Shown here: one piece after another, positions 1-9,095 of the stretch
Layout of the letters: every line of letters begins with the position of its first letter
Numbering within the stretch: the first letter of the stretch is position 1
NCBI RefSeq assembly: GCF_024707545.1
Contig: NZ_CP062229.1
Coordinates: 62,001 to 126,000, forward strand
Reading direction: 5' to 3'
Length of the DNA stretch: 64,000 nucleotides
Source of the DNA: Mesorhizobium onobrychidis
GTDB taxonomy: Bacteria > Pseudomonadota > Alphaproteobacteria > Rhizobiales > Rhizobiaceae
The notes under the pieces: generated by a model
Told to the model about the DNA's origin: nothing
Database searches by the model: none
What the model saw: the letters and a program-made list of their open reading frames with translations, nothing else
Program-made: the position numbers and the translations under genes

Positions 1-583
1 CTTGGCCGCGGGCGACATAGGCGGAGAGGTTCGGATATTCGTCCAGTATACCCGACCCGCTCAACCTTAGCAGCACGTGCACCATCATCAGGTCCCCCGC
101 GCTGAACGCACCATCGAGCCAGTCGGCATCGCCCAGGCGACCGGAAAGTTCGCCCAGCCGGTCACGGATGCGATCCTCGACCATAGGCAGGCGCTGTTCG
201 TGCCAGGTCTCGTCGCGCTCCAGGAGCACGGCGGTTTGGCGCTCAAGGATCGGCGGCTCCACCGTGTTGAGCGCGGCAAACATCCATGAGATCGCGCGCG
301 CCCGCGCATTCCCATCGTCTGGCAGCAGGCCACCATGGCGCTCGGCGATATAGAACACGATTGCCCCCGACTCGAACAGGGCGAGATCGCCTTCCTCATA
401 GGTCGGAATCTGCCCGAAAGGATGGAGTGCTCGATGCGCGGGTTCGTTCATCGCTTTGAACGAAACAAGACGAACCTTGTAGGGCTGGCCGACTTCTTCG
501 AGCGCCCAGCGAACGCGCATGTCACGCGCCAGTCCCCTTCCGCGATCGGGCGACCGTTCAAAGGCGGTGATGGTGGGGGTCAT
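1..583 (-). CDS. glutathione S-transferase family protein (partial, C-terminus outside window)
   Basis: Reads leftward and runs off the window edge, leaving 194 N-terminal codons that begin MTPTITAFERSPDRG. The N-terminal part is a thioredoxin-fold GST domain: the cis-proline stretch GQIPTYEEGD is followed by LFESGAI, where Glu-Ser contacts the gamma-glutamyl group of glutathione in this family. The rest is the helical C-terminal domain, with DADWLDGAFSAGDLMM matching the usual GST capping motif. Cytosolic thiol transferase or detoxification role is likely; the substrate cannot be told. A GGAG ribosome site precedes the ATG. It stands alone, with about 145 bases to the next gene. Confidence 0.9.
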   Translation of the reverse strand, partial: MTPTITAFERSPDRGRGLARDMRVRWALEEVGQPYKVRLVSFKAMNEPAHRALHPFGQIPTYEEGDLALFESGAIVFYIAERHGGLLPDDGNARARAISWMFAALNTVEPPILERQTAVLLERDETWHEQRLPMVEDRIRDRLGELSGRLGDADWLDGAFSAGDLMMVHVLLRLSGSGILDEYPNLSAYVARGQ

Positions 584-729
584 TGGAAGGCTCCGGATGA
601 TTGCATGACGCCATCGTGCGTGACGTCGTCGGTTGAGATCAGTTTCCTCATCTCGTCGTCTCCCTTCTTCGATTGTGGCAACCAAAGGACGAATGTCGAG
701 CCGGAATTCCGACATCTGGGAACTGCTCG

Positions 730-1533
730 TCAATCGCGCGTGACCGCTGCAACGGAGGCGCGTAGCGCTCCGGCGAAATCGGGATGACCATAGAGGTCGT
801 TGTGGCCAGCCGCTATGGCGATGTGGCTGCGCAGATCACGGGCAGCCTCGCGCAGAGGTGCCGAACGTGCGGCAGGAACGATGGTGTCGTTTTCGGCGGT
901 GATTACGGCCGTGGGCACATCGAGGTCACGCAGAGATCCGGCCGCCTCCATGCGGTGCCGCAGCAAGAGGCGAACCGGCAGCCAGGGATAGTGGTGAGCG
1001 GCGAGTTCTCTCAGCGAATCGAAGGGCGTAACCATGACGATGCCGCGCAACGGCCGGGCCGTCGCCAGATCGACCGCAACCGCAGCGCCGACGCTAAGGC
1101 CGATGGCGACGATGCCGGCTTTGGCATCGGTGGCCAGGTGGTCATGGGCGCGTTGGGCGTCCTCGAACAGGGCGGTGGCCGACGGGCTTCCGCTGCTCGG
1201 CGCATAGCCGCGATAATGCAGCGCAGCGACCTCATTTTCGGGGAATAGCTGGTGCAGCATGAGGGCAAGCGCGTCGGCGTTCCAGGCATTGCCGGCGAAT
1301 CCCAGCAGGAGCGGGCGCGGCGCGGCCGGCGTCTGCCTTGCCGGCAGGCGCACCAGAACGACGCGCTCGCCGTCCTCCGTCGCCAGTTCGACATGGCGGG
1401 CCCCGGCCGGCAGATCGGGTCCGAAAGCCGCAAGACCGGCCGGAAAGATCAGCCAGGACTGAAGCACATACACGACGGCGACAATCACCGCATACAATCC
1501 AGCGACTGCGAGCATCAGTTTCAGGAGCCACAT
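730..1533 (-). CDS. membrane-anchored alpha/beta hydrolase (serine aminopeptidase/BEM46-like)
   Basis: 267 residues. Residues 4-26 form one N-terminal hydrophobic segment (signal anchor), so the hydrolase domain probably faces the periplasm. The fold is recognisable from the oxyanion stretch GFAGNAW (about 78-84), HYRGYAPSSG (106-115), the nucleophile elbow GLSVGA with Ser147, the acid Asp216 in AENDTIVP and His244 in AAGHNDL, giving a complete Ser-Asp-His triad. Family members are esterases or peptidases of unknown substrate. It lies just upstream, on the same strand, of nothing recognisable, and 44 bases separate its start from the end of pheA, so it may be the last gene of a kdsB-pheA-hydrolase transcript; this is inference. 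Confidence 0.85.
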   Translation of the reverse strand: MWLLKLMLAVAGLYAVIVAVVYVLQSWLIFPAGLAAFGPDLPAGARHVELATEDGERVVLVRLPARQTPAAPRPLLLGFAGNAWNADALALMLHQLFPENEVAALHYRGYAPSSGSPSATALFEDAQRAHDHLATDAKAGIVAIGLSVGAAVAVDLATARPLRGIVMVTPFDSLRELAAHHYPWLPVRLLLRHRMEAAGSLRDLDVPTAVITAENDTIVPAARSAPLREAARDLRSHIAIAAGHNDLYGHPDFAGALRASVAAVTRD

Positions 1534-1577
1534 CGCAGCAATGTCGCCCGGCGCCCGTCACCTGGCAAGGCGCTGAG

Positions 1578-2441
1578 CTAATCCGCCACCTTCCATTGCT
1601 CGCGCGACTGGCTGGCCGGATAGACGCCAAGGATCCGCATTTCGCGCGAGAAGAAGGCAAGCTCGTCAAGCGCCAGTTTTACCAGCGGATCGTCGGGATG
1701 GCCCTCGATATCGGCGTAAAACAGGGTCGCCGTGAATGCGCCGAGCTGGTAGCTCTCGAGCTTGGTCATGTTGATGCCGTTGGTGGCAAAGCCGCCCATC
1801 GCCTTGTAGAGCGCGGCCGGCACGTTGCGGACGCGGAAGATGAACGTCGTCATCATCCTGGTGTCGGCCGAGGGACGTTCCGCCCACTGCCTGTTCCTGG
1901 TCAGCACGACGAAGCGGGTGACGTTGCTGTCGGTGTCCTCGACATTCTGCTCGATGATGTCGAGCCCGTAGAGCGTCGCGGCCAAGGCCGGCGCCAGCGC
2001 CGCCATGGTGCGGTCCTTCAGCTCGGAGACCAGCTTGGCGGCGCCCGCCGTGTCGCCGGCGACCACCGGCTTCCAGCCGTTCTTGCGGATATATTTGCGG
2101 CACTGGCCGAGCGCATGGATGTGGCTGTGCACGGTCCTGATCTCGTCGCGCCTGACTCCGGGCAGAACCATCAGCTGGAAATGGATCGACAGGAAATATT
2201 CGCCAACGATGTGCAGCTTCGATTCCGGCAGGAGGTGGTGGATGTCGGCGACGCGCCCGGCAATCGTGTTCTCGATCGGGATCATGGCGAGGTCGGCTTT
2301 GCCGGTCTCGACCGCATTGAAAGCATCCTCGAAGGTCGGGCACGGCAACGGCTCCATATCAGGGAACATGTTGCGGCAGGCAGTGTCGGAATTGGCGCCC
2401 GGCTCGCCCTGGAAGGCTATTCTGTTGGTTTTTTCAGGCAT
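1578..2441 (-). CDS. pheA: prephenate dehydratase
   Basis: Converts prephenate to phenylpyruvate in phenylalanine synthesis; cytosolic. 287 residues, the size of the monofunctional enzyme without a chorismate mutase domain. Residues 7-185 are the dehydratase domain: IPIENTIAG at 54-62 and the catalytic TRF triplet at 175-177 (SNVTRFVVL). Residues 197-275 form an ACT domain that senses phenylalanine, with NMTKLESYQ in place of the enterobacterial LTRLESRP. It follows kdsB by 27 bases on the same strand, so the two are probably co-transcribed; this kdsB-pheA order next to a divergent cytochrome c gene is common in rhizobia. Confidence 0.97.
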   Translation of the reverse strand: MPEKTNRIAFQGEPGANSDTACRNMFPDMEPLPCPTFEDAFNAVETGKADLAMIPIENTIAGRVADIHHLLPESKLHIVGEYFLSIHFQLMVLPGVRRDEIRTVHSHIHALGQCRKYIRKNGWKPVVAGDTAGAAKLVSELKDRTMAALAPALAATLYGLDIIEQNVEDTDSNVTRFVVLTRNRQWAERPSADTRMMTTFIFRVRNVPAALYKAMGGFATNGINMTKLESYQLGAFTATLFYADIEGHPDDPLVKLALDELAFFSREMRILGVYPASQSREQWKVAD

Positions 2442-2468
2442 GCCAAATGTCTCAGGTGTCCAAATATC

Positions 2469-3197
2469 TCAGGTTGAAAGGACGGTTCTGGCGCGTTCGA
2501 GATCGTCCGGCGTGTCGACGCCGAACGGCGCCGACTTTACGATCTCGGCATCGATGCGCATACCGGCCTCCAGCGCCCGCAACTGCTCGAGCTTCTCGCG
2601 CCGTTCCAGCGGCGACGGCTTCAGCGCGACGAAGCGTTCGAGCGCTGAGCGGCGATAGGCATAAAGGCCGATGTGGTGATAGAGCGGCCCCTCGCCCCAG
2701 GGTGCCGTGGCGCGGGTGAAGTAGAGCGCCCGCAGCCGTGTCTCCGACAGCGGCGAGCCGACGATCTTGACGACATTCGGATTGGTCTTTTCCTCGTCGC
2801 GCACGATCTCGATGCCGAGCGTGGCGATGTCCACCGTCGCATCCTCGAAAGGCCTCAGCGCAGCATTGATGATGTCGGGATCGATGGTCGGCAGGTCGCC
2901 TTGCACGTTGACGATCGTTTCGACCTTGCGCCCGGGATCCAGCGTGGCCAGCGCCTCGAAGATGCGGTCGGAACCCGATTCGTGGCCGACGCGCGTCATC
3001 ACCGCCTCGAAACCGTGCGTGCGCACCGCCTCCGCCACGCTTTCAGTATCGGTGGCGACCACCACCCGGCCGAGCCCGGCCGCGGCGGCGCGGCGGGCGA
3101 CATGGACGATCATCGGGACGCCGGCGATGTCGGCCAGCGGCTTGCCCGGCAGGCGGGTCGATGCCATGCGGGCCGGGATGAGAATGAGCGTGGACAT
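2469..3197 (-). CDS. kdsB: 3-deoxy-manno-octulosonate cytidylyltransferase (CMP-KDO synthetase)
   Basis: Activates KDO with CTP to CMP-KDO for lipopolysaccharide inner-core synthesis; cytosolic. 242 residues from the chosen ATG, which gives the family N-terminus [20 protein letters not shown], the nucleotide-binding signature. Further hallmarks are VVATDTE, the NVQGDLP metal-binding motif and HIGLYAYRR. An in-frame start 30 codons upstream adds a sequence unlike the family and was not used. Divergent from the cytochrome c gene across about 190 bases. Confidence 0.96.
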   Translation of the reverse strand: MSTLILIPARMASTRLPGKPLADIAGVPMIVHVARRAAAAGLGRVVVATDTESVAEAVRTHGFEAVMTRVGHESGSDRIFEALATLDPGRKVETIVNVQGDLPTIDPDIINAALRPFEDATVDIATLGIEIVRDEEKTNPNVVKIVGSPLSETRLRALYFTRATAPWGEGPLYHHIGLYAYRRSALERFVALKPSPLERREKLEQLRALEAGMRIDAEIVKSAPFGVDTPDDLERARTVLST

Positions 3198-3390
3198 CGG
3201 GTGATGAAGCGTCCGAAAAAGAGGAAGGGAAAAGTGGCAAAAGGTCTCACTGGAAGCGCCCTTATAGGTGTTGCAACGCCAGAGCAAAAGACCTAGTTTC
3301 CGCCCGATTTGACCGCCTCGCGGGGTGGTTCACGATTACCGACGGACGGAGTGGACGGATCGGTCCGCCGGAAAAGGGAGCCTGGGGCGT

Positions 3391-4044
3391 ATGGACTCTT
3401 TCGAAATCAACAAGCTGATCGGCGGCCTGCTCGGAACCGTGTTCGTCGTCTTCTCGGTCGGCATCATATCCGACGCGCTGTTCGCCTCCCCCGCACCGGA
3501 AAAACCCGGCTTCGCCATCGAGGCGACCGAGGAGCCTGCCGAGGGCGGCCCGGCAGCCCCCGCTGCCGAAGCCAAGCCGATCGCCGAGCTTCTGGCCAAC
3601 GCCAATGTCGAGGCCGGCGCCGCCGTGTTCAAGAAGTGCCAGGCCTGCCACACCGGCGAGAAGGGCGGGCCGAACAAGGTCGGCCCTGATCTGTGGGACC
3701 TCATCGACCGTCCCGTCGCCGAGCATGCGGGCTTCGCCTATTCGGCCGGCATGAAGGAGTTTTCCAAGGGCGGCGCCGAGAAGTGGACCTACGACAACCT
3801 CAACCATTTCCTCCTCTCGCCGAAGAAGCTCGTGAAGGGCACGGCGATGGGCTTTGCCGGCCTGCCGAAGGACGAGGACCGCGCCAACGTCATCGCCTAT
3901 CTGCGCACGCTGTCGGACAGTCCGAAGCCGCTGCCGACACCTGGCGCTTCGGCGGCTGCGCCCGCAGAGGGTGCAGCGCCCGCCAAGCCGGCAGAGGGTG
4001 AAGCACCGGCCGCCCCTGCGGCGCCTGCTGCTCCCGCGCAATAA
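3391..4044 (+). CDS. cycM: membrane-anchored class I cytochrome c
   Basis: Small electron carrier tethered to the inner membrane, between the bc1 complex and terminal oxidases in rhizobia. 217 residues. Residues 10-31 are one uncleaved membrane segment after a short cytoplasmic start (MDSFEINKLI). The heme site is CQACH (Cys83, Cys86, His87) and Met153 in GTAMGFAG is the likely second axial ligand. The last ~40 residues are an Ala/Pro-rich tail. An upstream in-frame GTG-type start was rejected because this ATG sits directly before the membrane anchor and has a GGGAG-type ribosome site. A strong terminator follows. Confidence 0.93.
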   Translation: MDSFEINKLIGGLLGTVFVVFSVGIISDALFASPAPEKPGFAIEATEEPAEGGPAAPAAEAKPIAELLANANVEAGAAVFKKCQACHTGEKGGPNKVGPDLWDLIDRPVAEHAGFAYSAGMKEFSKGGAEKWTYDNLNHFLLSPKKLVKGTAMGFAGLPKDEDRANVIAYLRTLSDSPKPLPTPGASAAAPAEGAAPAKPAEGEAPAAPAAPAAPAQ

Positions 4045-4070
4045 CGCAATTGTAATCGATTCATTCCTTG

Positions 4071-4100
4071 AAAAAGCCGGGTTCAGCCCGGCTTTTTTAA
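4071..4100 (+). terminator. intrinsic terminator after cycM
   Basis: Arms AAAGCCGGG and CCCGGCTTT flank the short loop TTCAG, followed by a T run. The A run before the left arm means it could also act leftward, but no gene ends there from the right. Confidence 0.9.
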
Positions 4101-4203
4101 TGGGAAAAGCCCATGTGCGGCGACATGGCCGGCCTGTCGCGGTTTTCATAGGCGTTAAATGATCTAGATTGTCCGCTGACAGCTATCGCAAAGAGGAGAA
4201 GGC

Positions 4204-6084
4204 ATGACGGTTGGCCGAACGTTTCTCAGATCGATGCTGGTTGTGGCGGCTTTTGCCGGCGGCCTGCAGGCAGCCTTCGCGAACGAATGGCGCACCACAT
4301 CGTCGCTGATCGGCGAATCCAAATATGGCAACAACTTCCAGCACTACGACTACGTCAATCCGGACGCGCCGAAGGGCGGCACGCTGAATTCGGTGGTGCT
4401 CGGCACGTTCGACAGCTTCAATCCGTATATCGTGCAGGGTTCCTTCGCCGCCGGCTTTGTCCCGTTCGGTGGCGGCTTGCTCTACGACACGCTGATGGAG
4501 CAGGCGACCGACGAAGGCAGCGTCAGCCATCCGCTGATCGCCGACGCCTACAAACATCCGGACGACTATTCCTCGGCGACCTACCGTCTCGATCCGCGGG
4601 CCAAATGGCATGACGGCAAGCCGATCACCACCGACGATGTAATCTGGTCGTTTCAGGTGCTGAAGACCAACAGCCCGATGTACAGCCGCTATTTCGAGAA
4701 TGTCACCGATGCGGTCGCGGTTTCCGACCGCGAAGTCGAGTTCCATTTCGACCAGAAGGGCAACCGGGAGTTGCCGAAAATCCTCGGCGATGTCGTTGTG
4801 CTGCCGAAGCACTGGTGGGAAGGTACCGACGCCACCGGCAAGAAGCGCGACATCACCAGGCCGACACAGGAGCCGCCGCTCGGCTCGGCCGCCTACAAGA
4901 TCGCCAGCTTCAAGCCGGGCTCCGAAATCGTCTGGCAGCGCGTGCCGGACTACTGGGGTGCCAAACTGCCGGTAAAGATCGGCCGCGAGAATTTCGACAG
5001 GCAGCGTTTCAGCTACTTTCTCGACGACAATGCCTCCTGGCAGGCCTTCACCAAGGGCGGCTTTGAGGATTTTCGCGTTGAGTCACGTGCCCAGCGATGG
5101 GCGGTCGAGTACACCTTTCCCGCCATCAAAGCGGGGGACGTCATAAAAGCGGAATATCCCACAACCTCGCCGGAACCCATGCAGGCCTACGTGATGAACA
5201 CGCGCCGGCCACTCTTTCAGGACGTGCGCGTGCGCCAGGCCCTGACCTACGCCTATGATTTCGAGAGCATGAACCGCACCATCTTCTTCGGCGCCTATAC
5301 GCGCACGGACAGTTATTTCGAAGGTGGTGATTTGGCCTCAAGCGGCCTGCCGCAGGGCAAGGAACTGGAAATCCTCGAGCCATATCGAGACAAGCTGCCG
5401 CCCGAACTGTTCACCCAGGAGTTCAAGCTGCCGGTCTACAGCACGCCGCAATCTGGGCGTGAAAATCTTCGGAAGGCCTATGACCTCTTCAAGCAAGCGG
5501 GTTGGGTCAATCGCGGCGGCAGGCTCGTCAACGAAAAGACCGGCGAACCGTTCAGGATCGAATTTCTCGGCAACGACCCCGTAGACGAACGCGTCGCCGG
5601 GCCCTTGATTGACAATCTGAGGCGCCTCGGTATCGACGCCACGCTGCGCATCGTTGACGACAGCCAGTACACGAATAGGACCCGTGCTTTCGATTTCGAC
5701 ATGCTGGCGGTTGCAGGCTTCCAGCAATCCAACTCGCCGGGTAACGAACAGCGCGATTTTTTCAGCTCCACTGCAGCCGATACACCCGGGGCACGCAATT
5801 TGGCAGGGATCAAGAACCCGGTGGTCGACGCGCTTATCGACCGGGTGATCTTCGCCACCGATCGGGACGATCTCGTAGCGGCCACCCACGCACTGGACCG
5901 GGTGCTGCTCTGGAATTACTACATGATCCCACAGTGGCACCTGGGAAAAATTCGTATCGCCTATTGGAACAAGTTCGGCATCCCGGAAAAGCAACCGACG
6001 TATAGCGGCGTCGATCAGAATTCCTGGTGGATCGATGCGGACAAGGAAAAGGCGCTGGCGGCAAAATACAAGAGTGGCAATTGA
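4204..6084 (+). CDS. yejA1: peptide ABC transporter substrate-binding protein (YejA family, Sec-exported)
   Basis: Periplasmic binding protein of family 5 for oligopeptides, the first gene of a yej-type importer. 626 residues with a Sec signal peptide (about 1-27, ending AAFANEW). YejA hallmarks are HYDYVNPDAPKGG near the mature N-terminus, WHDGKPITTDDVIWSF and PPLGSAAYKI. Translation starts from an AGGAGAAGGC site. Its stop codon overlaps the next ATG (TGATG). In Escherichia coli and Brucella the Yej system takes up microcin C-like peptides and affects antimicrobial-peptide resistance; the substrate here is not shown by the sequence. Confidence 0.93.
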   Translation: MTVGRTFLRSMLVVAAFAGGLQAAFANEWRTTSSLIGESKYGNNFQHYDYVNPDAPKGGTLNSVVLGTFDSFNPYIVQGSFAAGFVPFGGGLLYDTLMEQATDEGSVSHPLIADAYKHPDDYSSATYRLDPRAKWHDGKPITTDDVIWSFQVLKTNSPMYSRYFENVTDAVAVSDREVEFHFDQKGNRELPKILGDVVVLPKHWWEGTDATGKKRDITRPTQEPPLGSAAYKIASFKPGSEIVWQRVPDYWGAKLPVKIGRENFDRQRFSYFLDDNASWQAFTKGGFEDFRVESRAQRWAVEYTFPAIKAGDVIKAEYPTTSPEPMQAYVMNTRRPLFQDVRVRQALTYAYDFESMNRTIFFGAYTRTDSYFEGGDLASSGLPQGKELEILEPYRDKLPPELFTQEFKLPVYSTPQSGRENLRKAYDLFKQAGWVNRGGRLVNEKTGEPFRIEFLGNDPVDERVAGPLIDNLRRLGIDATLRIVDDSQYTNRTRAFDFDMLAVAGFQQSNSPGNEQRDFFSSTAADTPGARNLAGIKNPVVDALIDRVIFATDRDDLVAATHALDRVLLWNYYMIPQWHLGKIRIAYWNKFGIPEKQPTYSGVDQNSWWIDADKEKALAAKYKSGN

Positions 6085-7970
6085 TGGCGGCGCTCCCCCG
6101 CCGCGTCTCGCTGGCCCGCCGTGACTTTCTGGCCCTGGGCGCTGCTGCCACGGCGGCAGCGCTGCTGCCAGGCCGGGCCTTCGCCGCCATCCCGACAGGC
6201 GTAAAGCTGCACGGCCTGTCGGCCTTCGGCGACCTCAAATACTCCCCAGGTTTCAGGCATTTCGACTATGTCAATCCGGACGCGCCCAAGGGCGGCCAGA
6301 TGAATTTCGCACCGCCGAACTCCACCTTCAACCAGAGCTTCCTGACGTTCAACACCCTGAATTCTCTGGTGTTGAGGGGGGAATCGCCGCCGCGCACCGA
6401 ACTCTGTTTCGATTCGCTGATGGCAAGCGCACTTGATGAGCCGGATGCGGTCTATGGCCGGCTTGCCGCGTCCGTTACCCTGTCGCCGGACCGCAATGGC
6501 TTCCGCTTCAGCCTGCGACCGCAGGCGCGCTTCCACGACGGCTCGCCACTGACAGCGGAGGACGTCGCCTTCGCATTGAAGCTTTACAAGGACAAGGGCC
6601 ATCCGAACCTTTCCCAAGCATTGCGTCATATGACGGAAGCGGTCGCGGTCGATCCAATTACAGTCGACCTCACCTTCAACGGCAAACAATCCGCGCAGAA
6701 TATTCTTGCGGTCGTCGCAATGCCGATCGTGTCCAAAGCCTTTTATACGGTCAATGATTTCGATGCCTCGACGATGAAACCGCCGCTCGGCTCCGGACCT
6801 TACAAAATGGGGCGCGTGGCCGCGGGACAGACCGTCGAATATGAGCGCGTCGCCGACTATTGGGGCCGCGATTTGGCCGTGAACCGCGGCCTCTACAATT
6901 TCGACCGCATCCGCATCGACTTTTACATCAATCGTCAGGCAGCGTTTGAAGCCCTGAAAAAGGGGGACACGCATTTTCGAGAGGAATTTACCTCGCGGGT
7001 ATGGGCGACCGGTTACAACTTTCCGGCGCTGCAGGACGGCAGGGTCGTCAAACGCGAATTTCCCGGCGAGAAAACGCCATCCATGCAGGCTGTCGCGCTG
7101 AACCAGCGTCGTCCACAATTCCGCGATGTGCGCGTCAGGCGGGCTATCGCCAGTTGCTTCGATTTCGAATGGACCAAGCGGGTTCTATTTTACGGCGCCT
7201 ACGAGCGCTCGCAATCGAACTTCGAACGGTCGGATTACAAGGCCGAGGGCCTGCCCTCGCCCGAGGAATTGGCCCTGCTCGAGCCGTTCCGAGCCGAATT
7301 GCCGCCGGAAACCTTCGGCGAAGCGGTGATGCAACCTGTCTCCGACGGTTCGGGCCACGACCGTAAGCTGCTGCGCGCAGCTTCGAGACTGCTTGCCGAA
7401 GCCGGCTGGAAGCGAGCCGGCAATTTCGTCGTCAATGAAAAGGACGAGCGACTGCGGGTGGAAATGCTGGCCGAGGACGACGGCATAGTTCGGCTTTTCT
7501 CCCCGTGGGCCGAGAATATGAAGGCGATCGGGATCGACGCTTCGATCCGGCAGGTCGATTCGACGCAATATGAACAGCGGCAGAGCAATTTCGACTTCGA
7601 TTTCAACCTGCTCGCGTGGTCGATCGGGGCGACGCCGACTGCCGACGGCCTGGAAATCCTCTATGATTCCCGGATGGCGAAAACGCCGGGGATGCGCAAC
7701 TATCCCGGTACGGAAAGCAAAGCCATCGACGCGCTGATCGAGGCGGCCGGCAAGGCGCAGAGCCGGATAGAACTGGTCACGGCGCTCAAAGCGCTCGATC
7801 GGGTCTTGCGCGCGCGGCTAGACTGGATTCCAACGTATTATCTCGCGAATCACCGAGTCGCCTATTGGGACATGTTCGGCTTTCCCGAGCAGAAGCCCGA
7901 TTTCGGCTTTCCGGTCGAGGCGCTGTGGTGGTTCGACAAGGACAAGGCGGCAAAGATTGGCAAAGCCTGA
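6084..7970 (+). CDS. yejA2: second YejA-type substrate-binding protein, with Tat signal
   Basis: 628 residues, a diverged paralogue of its upstream neighbour (shared FDYVNPDAPKGGQM, FHDGSPLTAEDVAF, PPLGSGPYKMG). The N-terminus differs: RVSLARRDFLALGAAA has the twin-arginine pattern, so it is probably exported folded by Tat while its partner uses Sec. The ATG overlapping the upstream stop (TGATG) was chosen; an in-frame start 19 codons earlier lies inside yejA1 and would bury the signal. The two-binding-protein layout matches the Brucella yejA1-yejA2-yejB-yejE-yejF operon. Thirty bases separate it from yejB. Confidence 0.9.
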   Translation: MAALPRRVSLARRDFLALGAAATAAALLPGRAFAAIPTGVKLHGLSAFGDLKYSPGFRHFDYVNPDAPKGGQMNFAPPNSTFNQSFLTFNTLNSLVLRGESPPRTELCFDSLMASALDEPDAVYGRLAASVTLSPDRNGFRFSLRPQARFHDGSPLTAEDVAFALKLYKDKGHPNLSQALRHMTEAVAVDPITVDLTFNGKQSAQNILAVVAMPIVSKAFYTVNDFDASTMKPPLGSGPYKMGRVAAGQTVEYERVADYWGRDLAVNRGLYNFDRIRIDFYINRQAAFEALKKGDTHFREEFTSRVWATGYNFPALQDGRVVKREFPGEKTPSMQAVALNQRRPQFRDVRVRRAIASCFDFEWTKRVLFYGAYERSQSNFERSDYKAEGLPSPEELALLEPFRAELPPETFGEAVMQPVSDGSGHDRKLLRAASRLLAEAGWKRAGNFVVNEKDERLRVEMLAEDDGIVRLFSPWAENMKAIGIDASIRQVDSTQYEQRQSNFDFDFNLLAWSIGATPTADGLEILYDSRMAKTPGMRNYPGTESKAIDALIEAAGKAQSRIELVTALKALDRVLRARLDWIPTYYLANHRVAYWDMFGFPEQKPDFGFPVEALWWFDKDKAAKIGKA

Positions 7971-8000
7971 GATTTTCGCTCAAGCAAGGCAGAGAGCCTG

Positions 8001-9095
8001 ATGGGCGCCTATATCCTGCGCCGCATCCTGCTGATGATCCCGACCCTGTTCGGCATCATGGCGGTGTCCTTCGCCGTCATCCAGTTCGCGCCGGGCGGGC
8101 CGGTCGAGCAGGTCATCGCCAGGCTGACCAACCAGGGCGGCAGCGATCGGCTTGGCGGCGGCGGTGGCGACGCCGGCGGCAGCAATGTCGACGTGGCCGG
8201 CGACGTCGGTTCGAAATATCGCGGTGCGCAAGGGCTCGACCCCGAATTCATCGCCAAGCTGGAAAAGCAGTTCGGCTTCGACAAGCCACCGCTCGAGCGC
8301 TTCGGCATGATGCTGTGGAATTATATCCGGTTCGATTTCGGCGACAGCTATTTCCGTGACATCTCGGTGATCGAGCTGATCCTGGAGAAGATGCCGGTGT
8401 CGATCTCGATCGGGCTGTGGATCACGCTGCTGTCCTACCTGATCTCGATCCCGCTCGGCATCCGTAAGGCAGTCAAGGACGGCTCGGCATTCGACGTATG
8501 GACCAGCGGCGTCGTCATTGTCGGCTACGCCATTCCTGGCTTCCTGTTCGGCATCTTGCTGATGGTGCTGTTTGCCGGCGGATCGTTCTACGACTGGTTC
8601 CCGCTGCGCGGCATCACCTCCGACAATTGGGACCAGCTGTCCTGGCCGGCGCGGATCGTCGACTATCTCTGGCACATGACCTTGCCGCTGACGGCGCTGG
8701 TGCTGTCGGCCTTCGCCACCACGACGCTGCTGACCAAGAATTCGTTCCTCGAGGAAATCCGCAAACAGTATGTGGTGACCGCGCGCGCCAAGGGCCTGTC
8801 GGAACGGCAGGTTCTCTACGGGCACGTCTTCCGCAACGCCATGCTGATCGTCGTCGCCGGCTTTCCGGGGGCCTTCATCTCGGCCTTCTTCACCGGCTCG
8901 CTGCTGATCGAGAACATCTTTTCGCTCGATGGCCTGGGCCTTCTGGGTTTCAGGTCGGTGGTCGAGCGCGACTACCCGGTGGTGTTCGCCAATCTCTACA
9001 TCTTCTCGCTGCTTGGCCTGATTGTCGGGCTCCTGTCCGACCTGATTTATACCTGGGTCGACCCGCGCATCGACTTCGAGCGGAGAGACGTCTGA
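8001..9095 (+). CDS. yejB: peptide ABC transporter permease YejB
   Basis: Inner-membrane permease of the Dpp/Opp class, 364 residues, the same length as Escherichia coli YejB. It begins with the class-typical [18 protein letters not shown] membrane segment, then has a long periplasmic loop containing a Gly-rich stretch (about residues 50-75) characteristic of YejB, followed by five further hydrophobic segments. The ATPase-docking loop [19 protein letters not shown] lies near residues 258-276. The stop overlaps the yejE ATG (TGATG), indicating translational coupling. Confidence 0.94.
   Translation: MGAYILRRILLMIPTLFGIMAVSFAVIQFAPGGPVEQVIARLTNQGGSDRLGGGGGDAGGSNVDVAGDVGSKYRGAQGLDPEFIAKLEKQFGFDKPPLERFGMMLWNYIRFDFGDSYFRDISVIELILEKMPVSISIGLWITLLSYLISIPLGIRKAVKDGSAFDVWTSGVVIVGYAIPGFLFGILLMVLFAGGSFYDWFPLRGITSDNWDQLSWPARIVDYLWHMTLPLTALVLSAFATTTLLTKNSFLEEIRKQYVVTARAKGLSERQVLYGHVFRNAMLIVVAGFPGAFISAFFTGSLLIENIFSLDGLGLLGFRSVVERDYPVVFANLYIFSLLGLIVGLLSDLIYTWVDPRIDFERRDV

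Noticed and set aside
1338..2477. Open frame of 379 codons on the plus strand
   Set aside because: It is antisense to pheA and the hydrolase, Arg/Gly-rich, has no ribosome site and no family motif.
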